DNA of 64,000 nucleotides from Metopolophium dirhodum. Lineage: Eukaryota; Arthropoda; Insecta; Hemiptera; Aphididae. Location: assembly GCF_019925205.1 (NCBI RefSeq), contig NC_083562.1, forward strand, positions 15,686,001-15,750,000. Reading direction: 5' to 3'. Below the pieces are notes generated by a model. The model made no database searches, was not told the DNA's origin, and worked only from the letters and a program-made list of their open reading frames with translations. The position numbers and the translations under genes were made by a program. This document shows positions 1 through 13,893 of this stretch, in pieces (position 1 is the stretch's first letter; each line of letters opens with the position of its first letter).

Positions 1-1610
1 TTATTCTGTTTTTCGAAAAATTGGTATCTTAATTTTATTGTTCTATAAATTCCTAACATATTATTAATACTTATTTTCCTAAAATTAATTTCTCGCATGT
101 TTTTCCATCACGAACGCTGCCTATAAGAGCTGTCATTATAAATGTCAACAAAAAAGTAACCCTTGATGTTATTGTTCGGTGTAAAATTATACATAATATG
201 TAAGCATGGTAGGTATTAGTAGTAATGTTTAGGTAACATAATAGTATTTTTAGGTGTAGGAGTTACCTATAATATTATATTATTATATGGTCTCTATATT
301 TTAATATTTTTGTTACTTATCGAATTTCAAATTCCCGATAAAATAACTCCGGAAACCACCCAACGTCTGCCTCGGTGCTAGATGTTTATTCAATAAACGA
401 ATTAGGTACCTATACATATTATAGTAAATACACATATTGTATAACGACGTTCGTACCTTCGTATCTATTTGAATCGTTTGTAATTTATTGGGTTTTCAAT
501 TATTTGTTTCATCTGTTCATAACTCCCTTTTTAACGCATTTACTTAGGTACAAGTAATGCTATTGTACTCATCTAAAAACTTTTGTTTATAGTTAATCAC
601 CGAGACAGTTAAATTAGTATTATATTCAAATATTCAATGAATATATTTTTTTTATGAGCCTGCTGTTCTTTCTAGCGTTGTTAAAAATATTATTGAAGGA
701 TATTTTTGAACGAGTATTGTGGACAGCCAAATTTGTTGTAGCTGAACATTAATATTTCATATAGCTTAATCCTTGACATTAATTTATAATATGTATATTT
801 GTTATCAATTTATTAAATAATGGACAGTTTTTATATTTATATATTATTTACAATTAAATAGGTGTAGATAACTATACATTGCTGGACAATGGTTATTAAA
901 ACGTTTATCTGAGGTCAGTTAAAATTACTAACTAAAAACGAGCATAAAAATAAAACATTAAATATTAGGTATATTAACAAACTTTATTCCTTAAAAAAAT
1001 GAGTTTTTTTTTATAAAACAAAAACATCGATGAAATACTACATTAATAATTTTTAAATACTCAATTCTTTAGACACAAAATTACATAGAAAAATAGATAA
1101 TATTAATTAAAATGTAAATATCTAATTCTCTGCCTTACATCCTGATTATAAGAATAATTATATAATTATAAATAATATCGTACACTAACTTAATCATAAA
1201 TATATTTGCAACCAACCACCAACGTAACCATTGTCTGCCTCGACACGTTATGTTGGTGCTGAATTTTAAATCTACGTTATGGTCGTGATCGATTGCTTAT
1301 AATATTTTTGAAAACTGATAGATAAAAAATTAAACAGGCAATTTAAAAACTGACACTGGGTTCAAATCTTGCGGATATACCTACGAATGAATGATAATGT
1401 CTGGACGTGACAATATACCTAGTGCATGTGTATAAATTATGATACTATAAATTAAAGTAACTACCATAGATGGTATCTTTTATTCCATGAAACATTCAAA
1501 TAACAATATTTGTTTTTTAACTGATTTGAAATATTGTAATAATACAAACGCTAGATACCCTTCATAGTGAGTACATTATTACTGTATAGTCAAAGGATTT
1601 AACGTTTTTA
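1..1610. other. AT-rich non-coding stretch
   Basis: Only short open frames and poly(A)/poly(T) tracts are seen. No gene, RNA or element was recognised. Confidence 0.6.
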
Positions 1611-2458
1611 TCAACTAAAGTCTAAAGCATAAAAAAACTCGCCGAAAGCACCCGATATTGCAAAGCATTCTTTTCCGATATTAAAATCTGGCCAGACGAA
1701 GCTTTGAATATGAATAGAGGTAAGAGCGTTTTGTTGGAGGGAAAATGTAATCAAGAGATATAATATAGATATAATATATATAATATAGATGGTCATAATT
1801 ATGATGGCCGATAATAAAAAAATGTAATTGAAAAAAGTGTCCTTTTTAAACTTAATATGTTATGTTATACAACGTATAACTATGCGAAAATCAAATTTTA
1901 AGATGATAAATAAATACATTCATATTATATATTATATTTATCATTTTATCTATACTGTATGCCTATATAATATGGCTGTAGATAAATGTTATAAACTTAG
2001 GTATAATATTTAGTTAAATAGCTGAAGTTCCTCAGTGTATCATTGTCCGGGTGAAGTGTTTCTTTGGTGATATAATTGTATATTATATTATTTACAATTA
2101 ATATATCATAAATTGTATATGTGTAATATATTAAATATATACCTATATATAAAAAACTTAAATTACATTTTTATAAAATTTTGTAATCTCATTGTCATCA
2201 ATTTTTCTAAAATTTGCATTTATATAACAAATGTATACACAAGCTTAAGCTTATTTGTATATAAAATATTATTTGCACATATTACCTAGTAGGTATATTA
2301 CGTATTATATAATATAGAATTTAAGCATTATTTACTACCTGTGTATCCAATAGCGTTTCACTCAAAATACAATTATGATGAACATATTTCAGAGGCAATA
2401 GTTTTTTTAACGGAAATCAATACATTTGGTACAGATTAGAATTGTTCAGATTGTAACC

Positions 2459-2717
2459 CTATTCCCCAGGCAAATAATGTTTCTGCTGGCCAACGTTTAG
2501 GAATTCAAGATAAGAGACAGAAGTGTCAACGAGATGGACGTTATCAAACTTCACACCCCACGTCAATTTATTATTGTTCTCATAGCTCAACAAAGATAAA
2601 CAAAATGTGTATGTGTTGTTGAAGTCAGGCGTGGTAGTAAAAATATGATAATATGCGTGTAATACTTCTAAATTACAATACAAAGAGTAGGCGTAAAGAA
2701 TTATTCTCATTTCTTCC
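2459..2717 (-). other. Possible coding exon or gene fragment, product unknown
   Basis: On the minus strand an acceptor-like TAAATTATTATTTTTAG is followed by a frame open for 85 codons to a stop at 2459-2461. It starts EEMRIILYAYSLYCNLEV and later reads TWGVKFDNVHLVDTSVSYL. The residue mix is balanced, unlike most open frames here, which are rich in I/Y/N. A second short minus-strand open segment at 1611-1710 (FVWPDFNIGKECFAISG, then a stop) lies downstream. No donor, domain or homologue was recognised. Frames of this length are expected a few times by chance in 64 kb. Confidence 0.25.
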
Positions 2718-5700
2718 CTAAAAATAATAATTTAATAGGTATCTCTAATAAAATATATTGTCTGAACATATATATTAAATATATCAGTTTCTTATCTGGA
2801 TGGCAGATAAGTACTTTTTAAAAGGGGATTTTTCCATTTTCTCAATAGTTTATGGTTATTAATACAAGAATAACTACCAAAACTTGTCTCCAACTTAAAA
2901 TCGTTTTTCAAATGTGACGATTATGCACATCAAAATAAAATCAGTCCATATTACTATATGAATAGTGATCTAAGTGAAACGAGTGGCTAACACCAACGTT
3001 CGCTGTATCTTGTCCTGTTTTTTTTTCTTATATTATTATAGTCTTGAATAAACATTGATTTTGTATTAATTTCAAAAACTGTATATGTGTACTGAATAAT
3101 ATTATTACAAGTTATATAGAATGTTATGTTTAAAATTAAACTATTTTCTTCAACAATTAAATACCTATATTATTGTACAATATATTTGTACTGTTTAGTT
3201 TTGCCTGAATAGCTCATTATAATTTATAAATGAAAGCTGTTCCAAACATATTTCTATTATTTTAACATTAAACTTTGAATTTAACGCTGGTAGTGTCCTG
3301 CTTACTAGTATAAAATTAGGTTCTATTGAAGTACTCATTTTACAGCAAAAAAATAATAGGTATCGTTATCTTTCTAGTTGTAAGCCGAGTTGAACAAATA
3401 TATGCCGTAAAAAATTCTACTTATATTAATTAGTTTTTTTTGTTGTTCTGGCTTTAAAAAAAACGATTGTCGTGCCTTTAATTTCACAAATATTTAAAAA
3501 TAACATTGAAAATGTGTGTAATGTAGGTATTGGGTATGTATTATAATAGTATGTGTCAATATTTGTCAAGTATAAAAATGTACACTATATAGTTAATGGT
3601 GGATTATTATTACTAATATCCACAAATAAGTCTATAATTATTATTGGAACTATATTTATAAAATGTTAAAAGTTACTAATTAGCATGGAACAAATGAAAC
3701 CAGCTTATTCAAAATGTTCATCTAAAACTTAAATATTTTAGATAATTAAAGGAAATATTTAGTTTCATGCATTTATTTTTGTTGATGTAAAACATTCTTT
3801 ATACTTTTATTATATATAACTATTTTGACAGAATAAAACAAACAATTTGATTACTTACTTGATAACATTTTTAGTAAAATTCACTATTTAAAATTGTTAT
3901 TTCGAGTCATTTGAAATGGGAATAAACTCCTCCATATACCTTACTGAGTAACAAGGTTGTCTATAATATAGTCTATAACCAATAACTTAAGTGGAAAAGA
4001 CGTACAAGTCTACTAGTAGATAAATCTACCTGTCGTAGTATACCTAGTATATATTCTGTAAAAATGTTTGGTTTTTTTTTAATTTCTCAACTATGGCTAT
4101 AACCATTCTTAAGTATAGTGTTCATTTAATTCTTTTTCCGTCCACTTTATTGTTTTTTTTTTATGTTTTCTTAGATGTCGGTATAGAGCTATTTAAAAGT
4201 ACTATTTGTGATGTTTAATTATAGTTTATACTATTGTTTAAACTCGTAGATCCGGTGGATATTTTTCATTGACGTACATGAATTATGTATGTCGCGTACG
4301 TTTCTCTCTTAGAATTAGACCATCTCAATTGAACAATTACATAAGTGCCATACGGTAATATATATAATATTACATGTTTTTGTGTGGGTCTCGGAGTGTG
4401 TATTATAGTGTTCATAATATTACACCTTATCTGCGTATGAGTATGCGTGTGTGGAGAAAAATTTAATGTTTACCGTCTGACGCCTTTGTCGAGGGGGACT
4501 CAACCTTCGGCCAATATTTGAGTTCTTAAGATGACACGTCCAAGCTTATATGAACTCCAATACGATAATAAAAGTTGGTACACATACAACAATTTATTGG
4601 AATAGAAATGCTAGTTGATTTTATTAGTGTTTTATTAGTTTCTCGCCGAAGCCTGGTTTTACAACTTTATAGTATAATAATAATATAAACTAAATTCCAA
4701 ACGCAATAAATAATGTTGACAGCGTTGCATAATACAAGAAAGCAGAAAATGATTTTTTTTTTTATATATATAATATATTTATTATTATTATCTTACTCGG
4801 TCATGGAGACGGGGAGTTAACAATATTCTTGGATTATCAACTAGTTCAAATGTCGATAAAACAATAGAGGATTTTTCTCTTTTTATATCTATAGCAAGCA
4901 TTTTTTTTCCATTTGGAATTATTTATATAATCATTTGTTTTACATTGTGAGTTTGCATATGTATATTATGTATAGGTACATATTATCATATGCAATATGC
5001 ATTATGTACGGATTACGCGCACATAATATTGTGAGATTTTAGCGTGCGCCTGTGTGACCCGAGATCGCGACTATACACGAATTTCGATACCACCAAGTCG
5101 GAGGCCACACGGAAGCCACCGGAGCGGCAAATCCGTGATTGCACCCGAGTCGCCACGAGACGCTGTTCTAGTAAAAACCCAATCGTTCCCTAAAATCAGT
5201 GCGTTTCTTATAATATTCACCGTCCGTTGCGGTTTTCTGCTAGTTCCGGTTCACTGGTATCTCTCGGGTATACACCGCACGCCGATGATATTAATATTAC
5301 GATCTCCTATCGTGTGTCGGCAAACAATTTGTCCGCTGGATATCCCGCCAAAGCGGATGGTAATATGGTATAGTATGTGCTATTTCGGGCGGTCTGGCGC
5401 GCATGTCTGAAACAAATCACTACGTGCTGGGCGTGACTTGCCGTTGCGTGGTAGTGTGGTACACTCTTAATTAGCCCGAATGATTGATGAGTTCCTTAGC
5501 AATCGTATAAAGAAAACACTGGAAACGTACCAAAAAATATGGCAAAACATAAAACATGCGCTTCGGATGACGTTTGTGTGTGTTATATTGTATATTAATA
5601 TATTACGTATTTGTTGCACCGCTATTGTTTTATACCTTTTATTATACCTTGCCGTGTGCAGTGCATCTTGCGTTGTTTTACGATCATCGTAAAACTGTTT

Positions 5701-8700
5701 ACTGGCTGGCGTATACATAATATTTTGTCGGAAGTATACACCGGGCGTTACTAAAAAAATCCTATGTAAAAAAGTATGTGCCTATATATTATAATATATT
5801 GTTTCACAACAAATATATTTTAAACAGTTATTTTTTTTACGAAACTTATTATTATTTATTTTGACCAAACTCGAGTTTAGTTTTCCGAAAACATAAAGCA
5901 ATAAACTATGTAATGTTTATTTTATTTTTAACTTTTACCAGTTACCTTTAGGCTATACCTATTATAATGCCATTCATTTTACTTCGTATTGTATAGCATA
6001 TTAACATACACTATTACCTACGAACTGTTGTTTTGCAATTAATGGGAAGTGGTCAAAATTAAATAACAATTATGTTAAGATAACAAAACTAATTTGTTGA
6101 ATTTTCCGTTTTAATTGTTGTGTGATTTTAATTCTCGGTATAAACTCGTTCTGATTAAAACGCCAAATAAAACAGTAAAATATTAATGAAAACCAGCATA
6201 CCTATAGAATATAATAAATAATAATATACAGTTCAATATTGGTATAACTTGTAGATTTAGTATTGACTGTAGAACTATATTACTCCCTTTGAAGTAAAAC
6301 CCCGTTTGACTAAACTTAATACACGATTAGTAGTTATTAGTTAGTATGTAAATGAAACAGTATGTACATCGAAATAATCTACATGTCGCCAATCAAATGA
6401 CATACACATAATATTTCTACTGTAGTTCTGCAGTGATTGATAGCGTTGTATTTGAATTCTGTACATTATTTCTGCGTAATGGGCAAACTCCCGACATAAA
6501 TCAGCTAACTTTGCACAAGTAAAAACTGTTTGTTCGATGTAGGTACCTGGGCAAACACACGCGTCGTTGTTGTTATTATTAAATTAAATATGATTTGTCG
6601 CTAGGGACACGCCTACACGATTAGTGAATGCGAATTACAAAACCAAGAAGAAAAAAACATTTACAATGCTACACTGGTACCCAGGTATAGCCTATAGGTA
6701 TAGTTGAACAAAAACTTGGCGTAAAGGGAAAAAATCCACGAGGTTCAGCCGAAATGCAGTCTCATCATTTTGATCAACTGCAGGCTGCAGAATACGCTAA
6801 CCGCGAATAAATCAATGTCTATCTGATTACTTTGTCTGTTTCGGACCGATTGTGGAACACTGGAAGCCATACACGCGGTATTTCGAAAACGATTATTATG
6901 ACTTGAAGGCATAAGCAATAAAATTATTATTATCTGCACATACGTAGGGATACAAAAACAAGTAAATATTGGACATTATAAACGGCTGTATAAAAAAACC
7001 CATTAAACGTCCGTACACCTTATTTTATGTTACCGCAACTATTATCCCAATTTTTTTTTTGCTTTTACGATCACCGTGTTTCCGAGCACCATATATGTTG
7101 AGTGATTCTCAATTCGAATTTACGACTGAAAACTGCTCATGACGTGCACAGGTTGGACTCGTAAATTCATCAGCGGTAAACAAAGGATTGGTAGTGTAAT
7201 ATTCGTATCCTGGTGACGATGGTATCAATATTTATTTTATTTTTTTTATTTTCTTCTTAAAGGAACGACGAAAATATTAACCGAGAAATTTACCAGATTA
7301 CAGTTTAACCCCTCATTAAACATTTATCAGTTATCGTATAGGACTATCCTCCTATTTCAGATAACGCGTAGCGCACTAGCGCATATACTAATCCATATTG
7401 AATAGAAACAGAATATTTACTCCATGTCCAAAGGGGGCTGATGTTTACATTTCACTAAAAAAAAATGGTATTTCCACTTTAAACTGTAAGATAACTGTAT
7501 TCTGTTACAATTTTTCCTCCCTTTATCTTCCCTACATATTATTACCTACTATATATCATTATTATGTTTATGCTCGTTTGGGTGGGTATATGTTGAACGC
7601 ATATCATCGCCGGTGTTTGTTGTGTAACGAGAGGAACCGGCCGAGGATTGACGAGATGCACACGCCCCGACACCACCACCATTCTAATAATAATATAGCT
7701 TTATATGTAAAATACGGAGTTAAAAAAAAACACGCAATATCTTTTATATATTAATATTAATTATTAAAACATAGAATTGGGTACGTATATTATATTACTC
7801 ATATTAAAATTCAATAACTATGTTAATTAATTTTTTTTTCGGAGATTATTTTGTATTTAGTATGTTTTGTAGTTGTGTTGTTGTATTTTGCACTTAGTTG
7901 TAACTATCCCTTATCTGTGTAATTTGTAGTTTTGAGAGTCAAATTATGAAAATTATAAATAATAAGCATTGTAAAAGATTGATAGGTCATAGTCTGCGCG
8001 GTGCAGGCTATAAGTTATAACGTAGTTTAGTGACAGTTCTTAACGATATTACATCACTATAATTTATAACACTATAGTGCTTCTTATGAATTATTTCAAA
8101 TTATAACTAGGTTTATTAATATAATAATATATAGTGTATACAAATGGAGTATACTCAAGATTATTACTAAAATATTGAAGCTTATTAGTTATTATATTAT
8201 AGGCATTTTATTTTTTAAAATACAGTTAACGAGATGGTGCATGGATAAAAAGGGATAATGAGTCAAAATCACTATTTTCAGGAAACGAAAGAAATCTGTA
8301 TTGACTGTAATGGTTTTTTATTGTTCACTGTCTCACAGATAATTGTTCACAAATATTTTGATAGGGAAAATGTGTAAAACGTAGATACGTATTTTCTACA
8401 AAATGCCATATTATATAACAATCGAAATTTGATCATATTGACTTATTGCATTTTACCTACGCACCGTCTATCAGCATAATAGATATATTAATAATTACTT
8501 TAGGTACTATTTTAAATAAGTCGTATCCTAAATTATTTAATAGTGAGTTTGTTTGATTTATTTTGTATACCTGTTAATTAAGACGGTGAAAGTATCAATG
8601 TTTATATTTCATCTTTTTTTACTGCATTTTTAATATGTGTAAAAAATACATTATCATTAATTTGTCGATTAATAACGTCCATTCAGCTTCACTAACCACG

Positions 8701-11580
8701 CAACGAGTAACGGACCGAGTAAAACAAAATCATTTAACGCACTGCTACCTCTGTGTACAGAAGTTGGTATAATTTCCCATAATGTTTCAAGCACTCCGCA
8801 GTTGGTATCGATAATAATAATTAGCAAGTATTGTGCATGGCCGGATTCGGCAAGTCATCTAGACAGTGTGGGAATTAGATGCAGTACAGATGAAATTAAA
8901 GTTCACTGAAGTTGGGGTGTAGGTGATGTTATATTACACTTATATGTATATATCGGGCACATATTATTGCTATCGACCGGATATAAGCTTATCGTCCGAA
9001 ACCTATTGTAAACGCGGGGGAGCAGAAATCACACAATCATCGTACCCAGCTGCGATATTAATTTATTTGTGAGTGGTGTATAGTATAATATATACAATAT
9101 ATCGTATTATAAATTATTGCATGAGGGCAGAGAATTTTTTTGTCATCGATAGAGGGTGCATGGACATTGTACCTACTATAAGTTGCATTTTAAAATTACT
9201 ATTGAAGAATTTCTTACCAATAGAGATTCCATATGAGTGCACGCTACTGTTGACGAAATTATAGTGGTTTTTTATTTTTATTTATAATATATATTCATAT
9301 GGTTTATTTACCTATATATCATATTATTTTACAATAAACATACAACATATCTATTATCTACAACTAAATATTTAATGTCCGAAAATCATTGACGGTTGTT
9401 TTATAATGGAAATCAAAACAAAAGTATTGATCATACTTAAATAATATAAGTATTTTAATAATAGTATTATTATAATAGCACAATTAAATTGATTGTATTC
9501 TGAATTCTCTTTGCGCTTATACTTTTTTATAGAATATTATTCGTTTACTATAACTACTACGTATTTTTTTTTTTTAATAAATATATAAATATTGCAAACA
9601 TAAAACGCGTTTTTTAATACTCATAATCAAGATGTAAGTAATATCCTTTTAATTAAAAAAAATACTTAGTCATGTGATGATGGGGTGTCAATATCTAACA
9701 TAATAGTTTTCGATATTGTACTTGATTCTTATATGTATTATTTAGTACCCGGTTATATTATCATTATTTTTTATTGCTTTATTCTTATGAACAAATTGTT
9801 TAATTACTGACCGGAAACATTTTCATTTTTAAAAATATTTTATGTCTATTTTAATAAAGTTTATGGTTGAGATTGCTTCAATAATAATTTTACGTAGTCT
9901 ACTTATAATGATTTTAAAGGCTTCTTTTAATGATCAATTTTTTGTTGTTGCCTAAATTTGAATTCATTGGAACACATTATGTCTTGATTTTGATAATACT
10001 GTTCAATATAATTACTGTTCTATTATTTAGAATCAAATACCATATTCTTTTTTTTATGTCTTGCGCGATAAACATAAATGTCACATAAATAATGAACTGT
10101 TTAAATAGTTTTGTATAAATAATGATTACTATACATATGTGAATGCATTGACAATACATAGAATTTATCAAATCATATAAGTTTATTGTTTGGACTAGTT
10201 AAATAAAAATATAGTTGAGTTTCAGATATATTGAAATTATGGCTTTGTTATTACACTTAAGCAATTATTAATCATTCGGCATTCTAGACAGCCGATGTCT
10301 TCATGTAGAAATATGCATATTTATCAATTTTGATATTGTTATTAAGCGAGATCAGTAAAGCCGGTGTATCGTTGAGGTACCCGCCCAGATGTCAAAATAT
10401 GTATGCCAGTCATTAATCGATGGATACGACCACGGTAGACGAGCAAACAACCTACTCCTATCGGAATCCTGTCATCGTGCGTAAACGAATGTTCGATTGG
10501 ATTATCGGAGTCGGGTTTCTGTTAAATTCTTGAAACTTTTTGTTAAAACAAAATTAGAATGACTTTAAGAAAACATTGAATTAAATTCAAATAATATTCC
10601 AAACAATAGGATTACAATTTAAAGTATATAATATTATAAAGTTGTATGTGGATTAATATAAATCTATGTTTATTTTAGACAATTAGTTGCCTACTCAATC
10701 GATAAAACAGTTCATTAGTTTAAATTACTTTTTGTGACTCATTGATGATATTTTTATGTTAAGTCATATTATTAACTGTTGTTCACAAAATATGAGTAAT
10801 GGCTGTTTGAAAATGTCGAATATAATATACTCGATAATATATGAACTGTTAGTATGTAAACATCACTACTCATAAGTGATTCTTAGACTAGTAATATTTT
10901 GAAGTGTAAAAAAAATAATTATTAAGTTCCTAAGATGCGTTTTAATGACTCATAAAATAACATCATAAAAATTCTTTAAGATCTTAAAATGCATTAAAAA
11001 TCTTAAAGTTGCTCTCTATATTATATTCTTAAAGTGCACACTTTTATTGCACGACGATGTGGGTTAATCTGCTTTGTTTATACATTCTTTGTACAAAAGA
11101 AACTTATCACAGTTTTTAATACACCTAACATATTATTATCATGTGCGTTTATTGCTTAATATGTGTACTTTTACGTATTGATTTTCTTACATTAAAGTAC
11201 TAAAATATCGCTATTGTGAGTGTACCTATACAGTGTTTTTATTTGTTCAATTCTATATAATTGTTTACTAACTAATTTTGAAACAAACGTTTATAAGTTA
11301 TAACCAATTTCCATAGCATTTAACCATATTGGTCTGAAAATATCATTATACTTCTTAAAATTACTTTTCATTATTTCGTTATTAATTATATTTCCGTATC
11401 AGCGTGTAATAATATCACGTCCCTAATAATAATTGCGGTAATATTGATTTTGTTAATCTCATAAGTAACATGTGTTCAATAAGTTTGTTTAACTACACCC
11501 AATTATAAAAAAAATAACGAAAAAATATTAATATTACGAAAATCGAATCGGTAATATCTAATGTAAACGGATTCGAAACG
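2718..11580. other. AT-rich non-coding stretch with a slightly GC-richer patch at 5.04-5.46 kb
   Basis: Open frames of 118 codons at 5054-5410 and 7398-7754 have no domain and an atypical residue mix, so they are not called as genes. Strong acceptor-like tracts near 4172, 7360 and 8278 have no convincing partner donors. Nothing else was recognised. Confidence 0.55.
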
Positions 11581-12475
11581 AGTATTTACATAATACTCGA
11601 CGGCCCTACGCCGCCGCCGCGCTGGTTTGACGGTATTAGCTGAAAGTAACATGTGTTCGTGGTTTTACAATAATGAGTTTATCGGTACACGTCCCAATGA
11701 CAGATTAGATCGAAAAACACGGGTTTAACGGGTACCCTCGACGGTTATGTGGTATAATATAATATTATACCACGTAAGCTTCTTAAAAAAAAAATTCCGC
11801 CGACACATTATCAACCAAAAAGTTATTTAAGCGGACACACTATAATAAACCAGATCGCATGAAAGATATCATCACGCCTCCACAATTTCGCGCGTATTAT
11901 TGCGAGTAAAATTGAATTTATATATTAGCTACATTATAGCGGGTAATATCGATTTTGCGATTTTCTTTAATATAATTAAATTTTTTAATATTATACGTTT
12001 CAAACCCCTAAATATTTTGGTATACACATAATATTGTACTACAGCGAGAGTCCACGCCGGGTGCGTGTGCGCAAAAACAGCGGGTGGCCCACGAAAAGCG
12101 CGTCATGTAGTCAAATTAGCTTGTGCCGAGCGTGAAAGGTGGTGGTGGTATATACGGTGTGTCCAAAGACCCTTCCGGCGGCGGTGTGGGAGGGGTGGCA
12201 CGAGAGAAGGGTCGCGTCTGGGGTCACGTGGCCGCCGTCGCCACACAATGGGCACCGCGCTCTATATGCACGTATATTATATTATACGTCGTGCTCCTCG
12301 TGTGTGCACGACACAAGAAGGGTCTTTGTGGGGCGTGGAGACCATCGGTGGCGCGGCGGCGGCGGCTGCCAAGTATAATCAAACAAATGTACAATATTAT
12401 TACATATATACATATACCAGATACCTATTACCAAGGTATATATATATAATATATATACATCGATAAAGCGCGTTT
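11581..12475. other. GC- and CpG-rich island in AT-rich DNA
   Basis: The stretch holds GCCGCC and GGCGGC runs, CACGTG and many CpGs. All three plus-strand frames stay open over about 12139-12378 because GC-rich DNA lacks stops, and the translations are low-complexity R/G-rich. It may be a promoter-proximal island, but no core promoter or exon was pinned down. Confidence 0.45.
11749..11773. repeat. Short hairpin, 10-bp arms
   Basis: GTGGTATAAT and ATTATACCAC are separated by 5 nt. It lies just upstream of the GC-rich island at 11.6-12.4 kb. Function unknown. Confidence 0.5.
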
Positions 12476-13710
12476 TGGTTATAGTACCTACTTGTTTGAA
12501 CAGCGTTTTTGGTCTACATCCCTATATACAGTATAACTAAATAGTGCATGTATATATTATATTCTACCCAATTATATTGTTGTTGTGAATTATATTATAT
12601 CATTATGCTGCGTAGTAGTCGCGATTTCAATATTGTAATCTGCTGATGCATAATGATAATACATGCGTATTTATATGCTTGTTTGGACGAAATATCTACA
12701 TTGACGAATACAATATCTACATCCGTCGTTCTATTTAACTATAAGTATAATATATTGTTACCGTCCAATTAAAAGACATCACCAATTTATAGTGATACTA
12801 TATCCAAAATATTTTTATCTTTAAAATGGTATACAATGTATGTATCTGAAACTATCTGTATGCTAAAACGACTAAATACAAAATTATGCACCACAAAAAA
12901 TTCAAGTAGTGCAAAATGTAAATTATTACATATTTTATTCGAAATTATTTTGTGGTATAATTTGTATGTCTGTTTCCAAATCGAATGGTCTCTTGTGTTT
13001 GAATTTGTGACAAAGGCCATACCGCTTCGAATATGTATGCTTTCATATTTATGTTGTCTCTGTGTTTGCTTAATTTGCCCCAAGTGACCTTCAGGCTATA
13101 GTGATGATGATGTTACATAATCTATATTTTGTGTTCAAACAAATAATAGTTTTATTGTTCGCTACATTCCATAATGTATTTGAAAACAATGTTTATCAAA
13201 TATAAACAAAATTGGTTCAATATATTTAGACATTTTTTCGCATAGTTAGTTTACCTCGTATACAACAATAAATAGTTTATTACAAATTATTATTACTTGC
13301 CTAATATTTTATGTATAGCACCATTAGCACCTATATTTTAATTCGTAGTTATAATTATAGTTATAACTTAAAATATATCCTATATCTATTATTCCTACAA
13401 ATTATATAAAGTATGATGTGTAAGGTATGATGGTATTTCATAACATTATATATATAATTGTTAATTGTTTATAACTTGATACTATTTTATTTCTTTTATG
13501 GTAAATCTATGTATCTGACGTCGTCAAGTATCAGTAAAATCATTTTATATTGGGGCGTCGGGCATATGTCGATATACCAACGACCGTTATGTGTAATCTC
13601 GCCCGCGGTGTATATAATAATATATATATATTATTATATTTTGTATGGATTACAAACACGTACGTTTAAAAACAACTGTTCAGAATAATGTGCATTAGTA
13701 TGTCAATCAG

Positions 13711-13893
13711 ATGGCCGAACAAAACGTATTTTACCCCAATGGAACACACAAAAGCTCATATTATTCGACCAATGTTGCTTCCACAGCATTGGCAAACAAT
13801 TGGCAAACACGCGCTGACCGTTCGATAAACAAACAGCAACAGCGCACGCGGGACTATATACGAACCCTATATTTTATATTGTCAGTAAATTGA
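13711..13893 (+). other. Small open frame, 60 aa, doubtful
   Basis: It starts MAEQNVFYPNGTHKSSYYST and is hydrophilic, with a QQQ run and no membrane segment. The ATG context is poor (C at -3), though CAATCAG before it could be an acceptor. Nothing links it to a known family. Confidence 0.12.

Noticed and set aside
5054..5410. 118-codon frame
   Set aside because: No domain, no homologue recognised, a poor start context and no splice or promoter signals; within chance expectation for the window.
8279..8377. Acceptor CACTATTTTCAG followed by 32 open codons to a stop
   Set aside because: Only one splice signal, no partner exon, and a length expected by chance.
12065..12466. 133-codon frame and two overlapping frames
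   Set aside because: All three frames are open because of GC content; the products are low-complexity with no domain.
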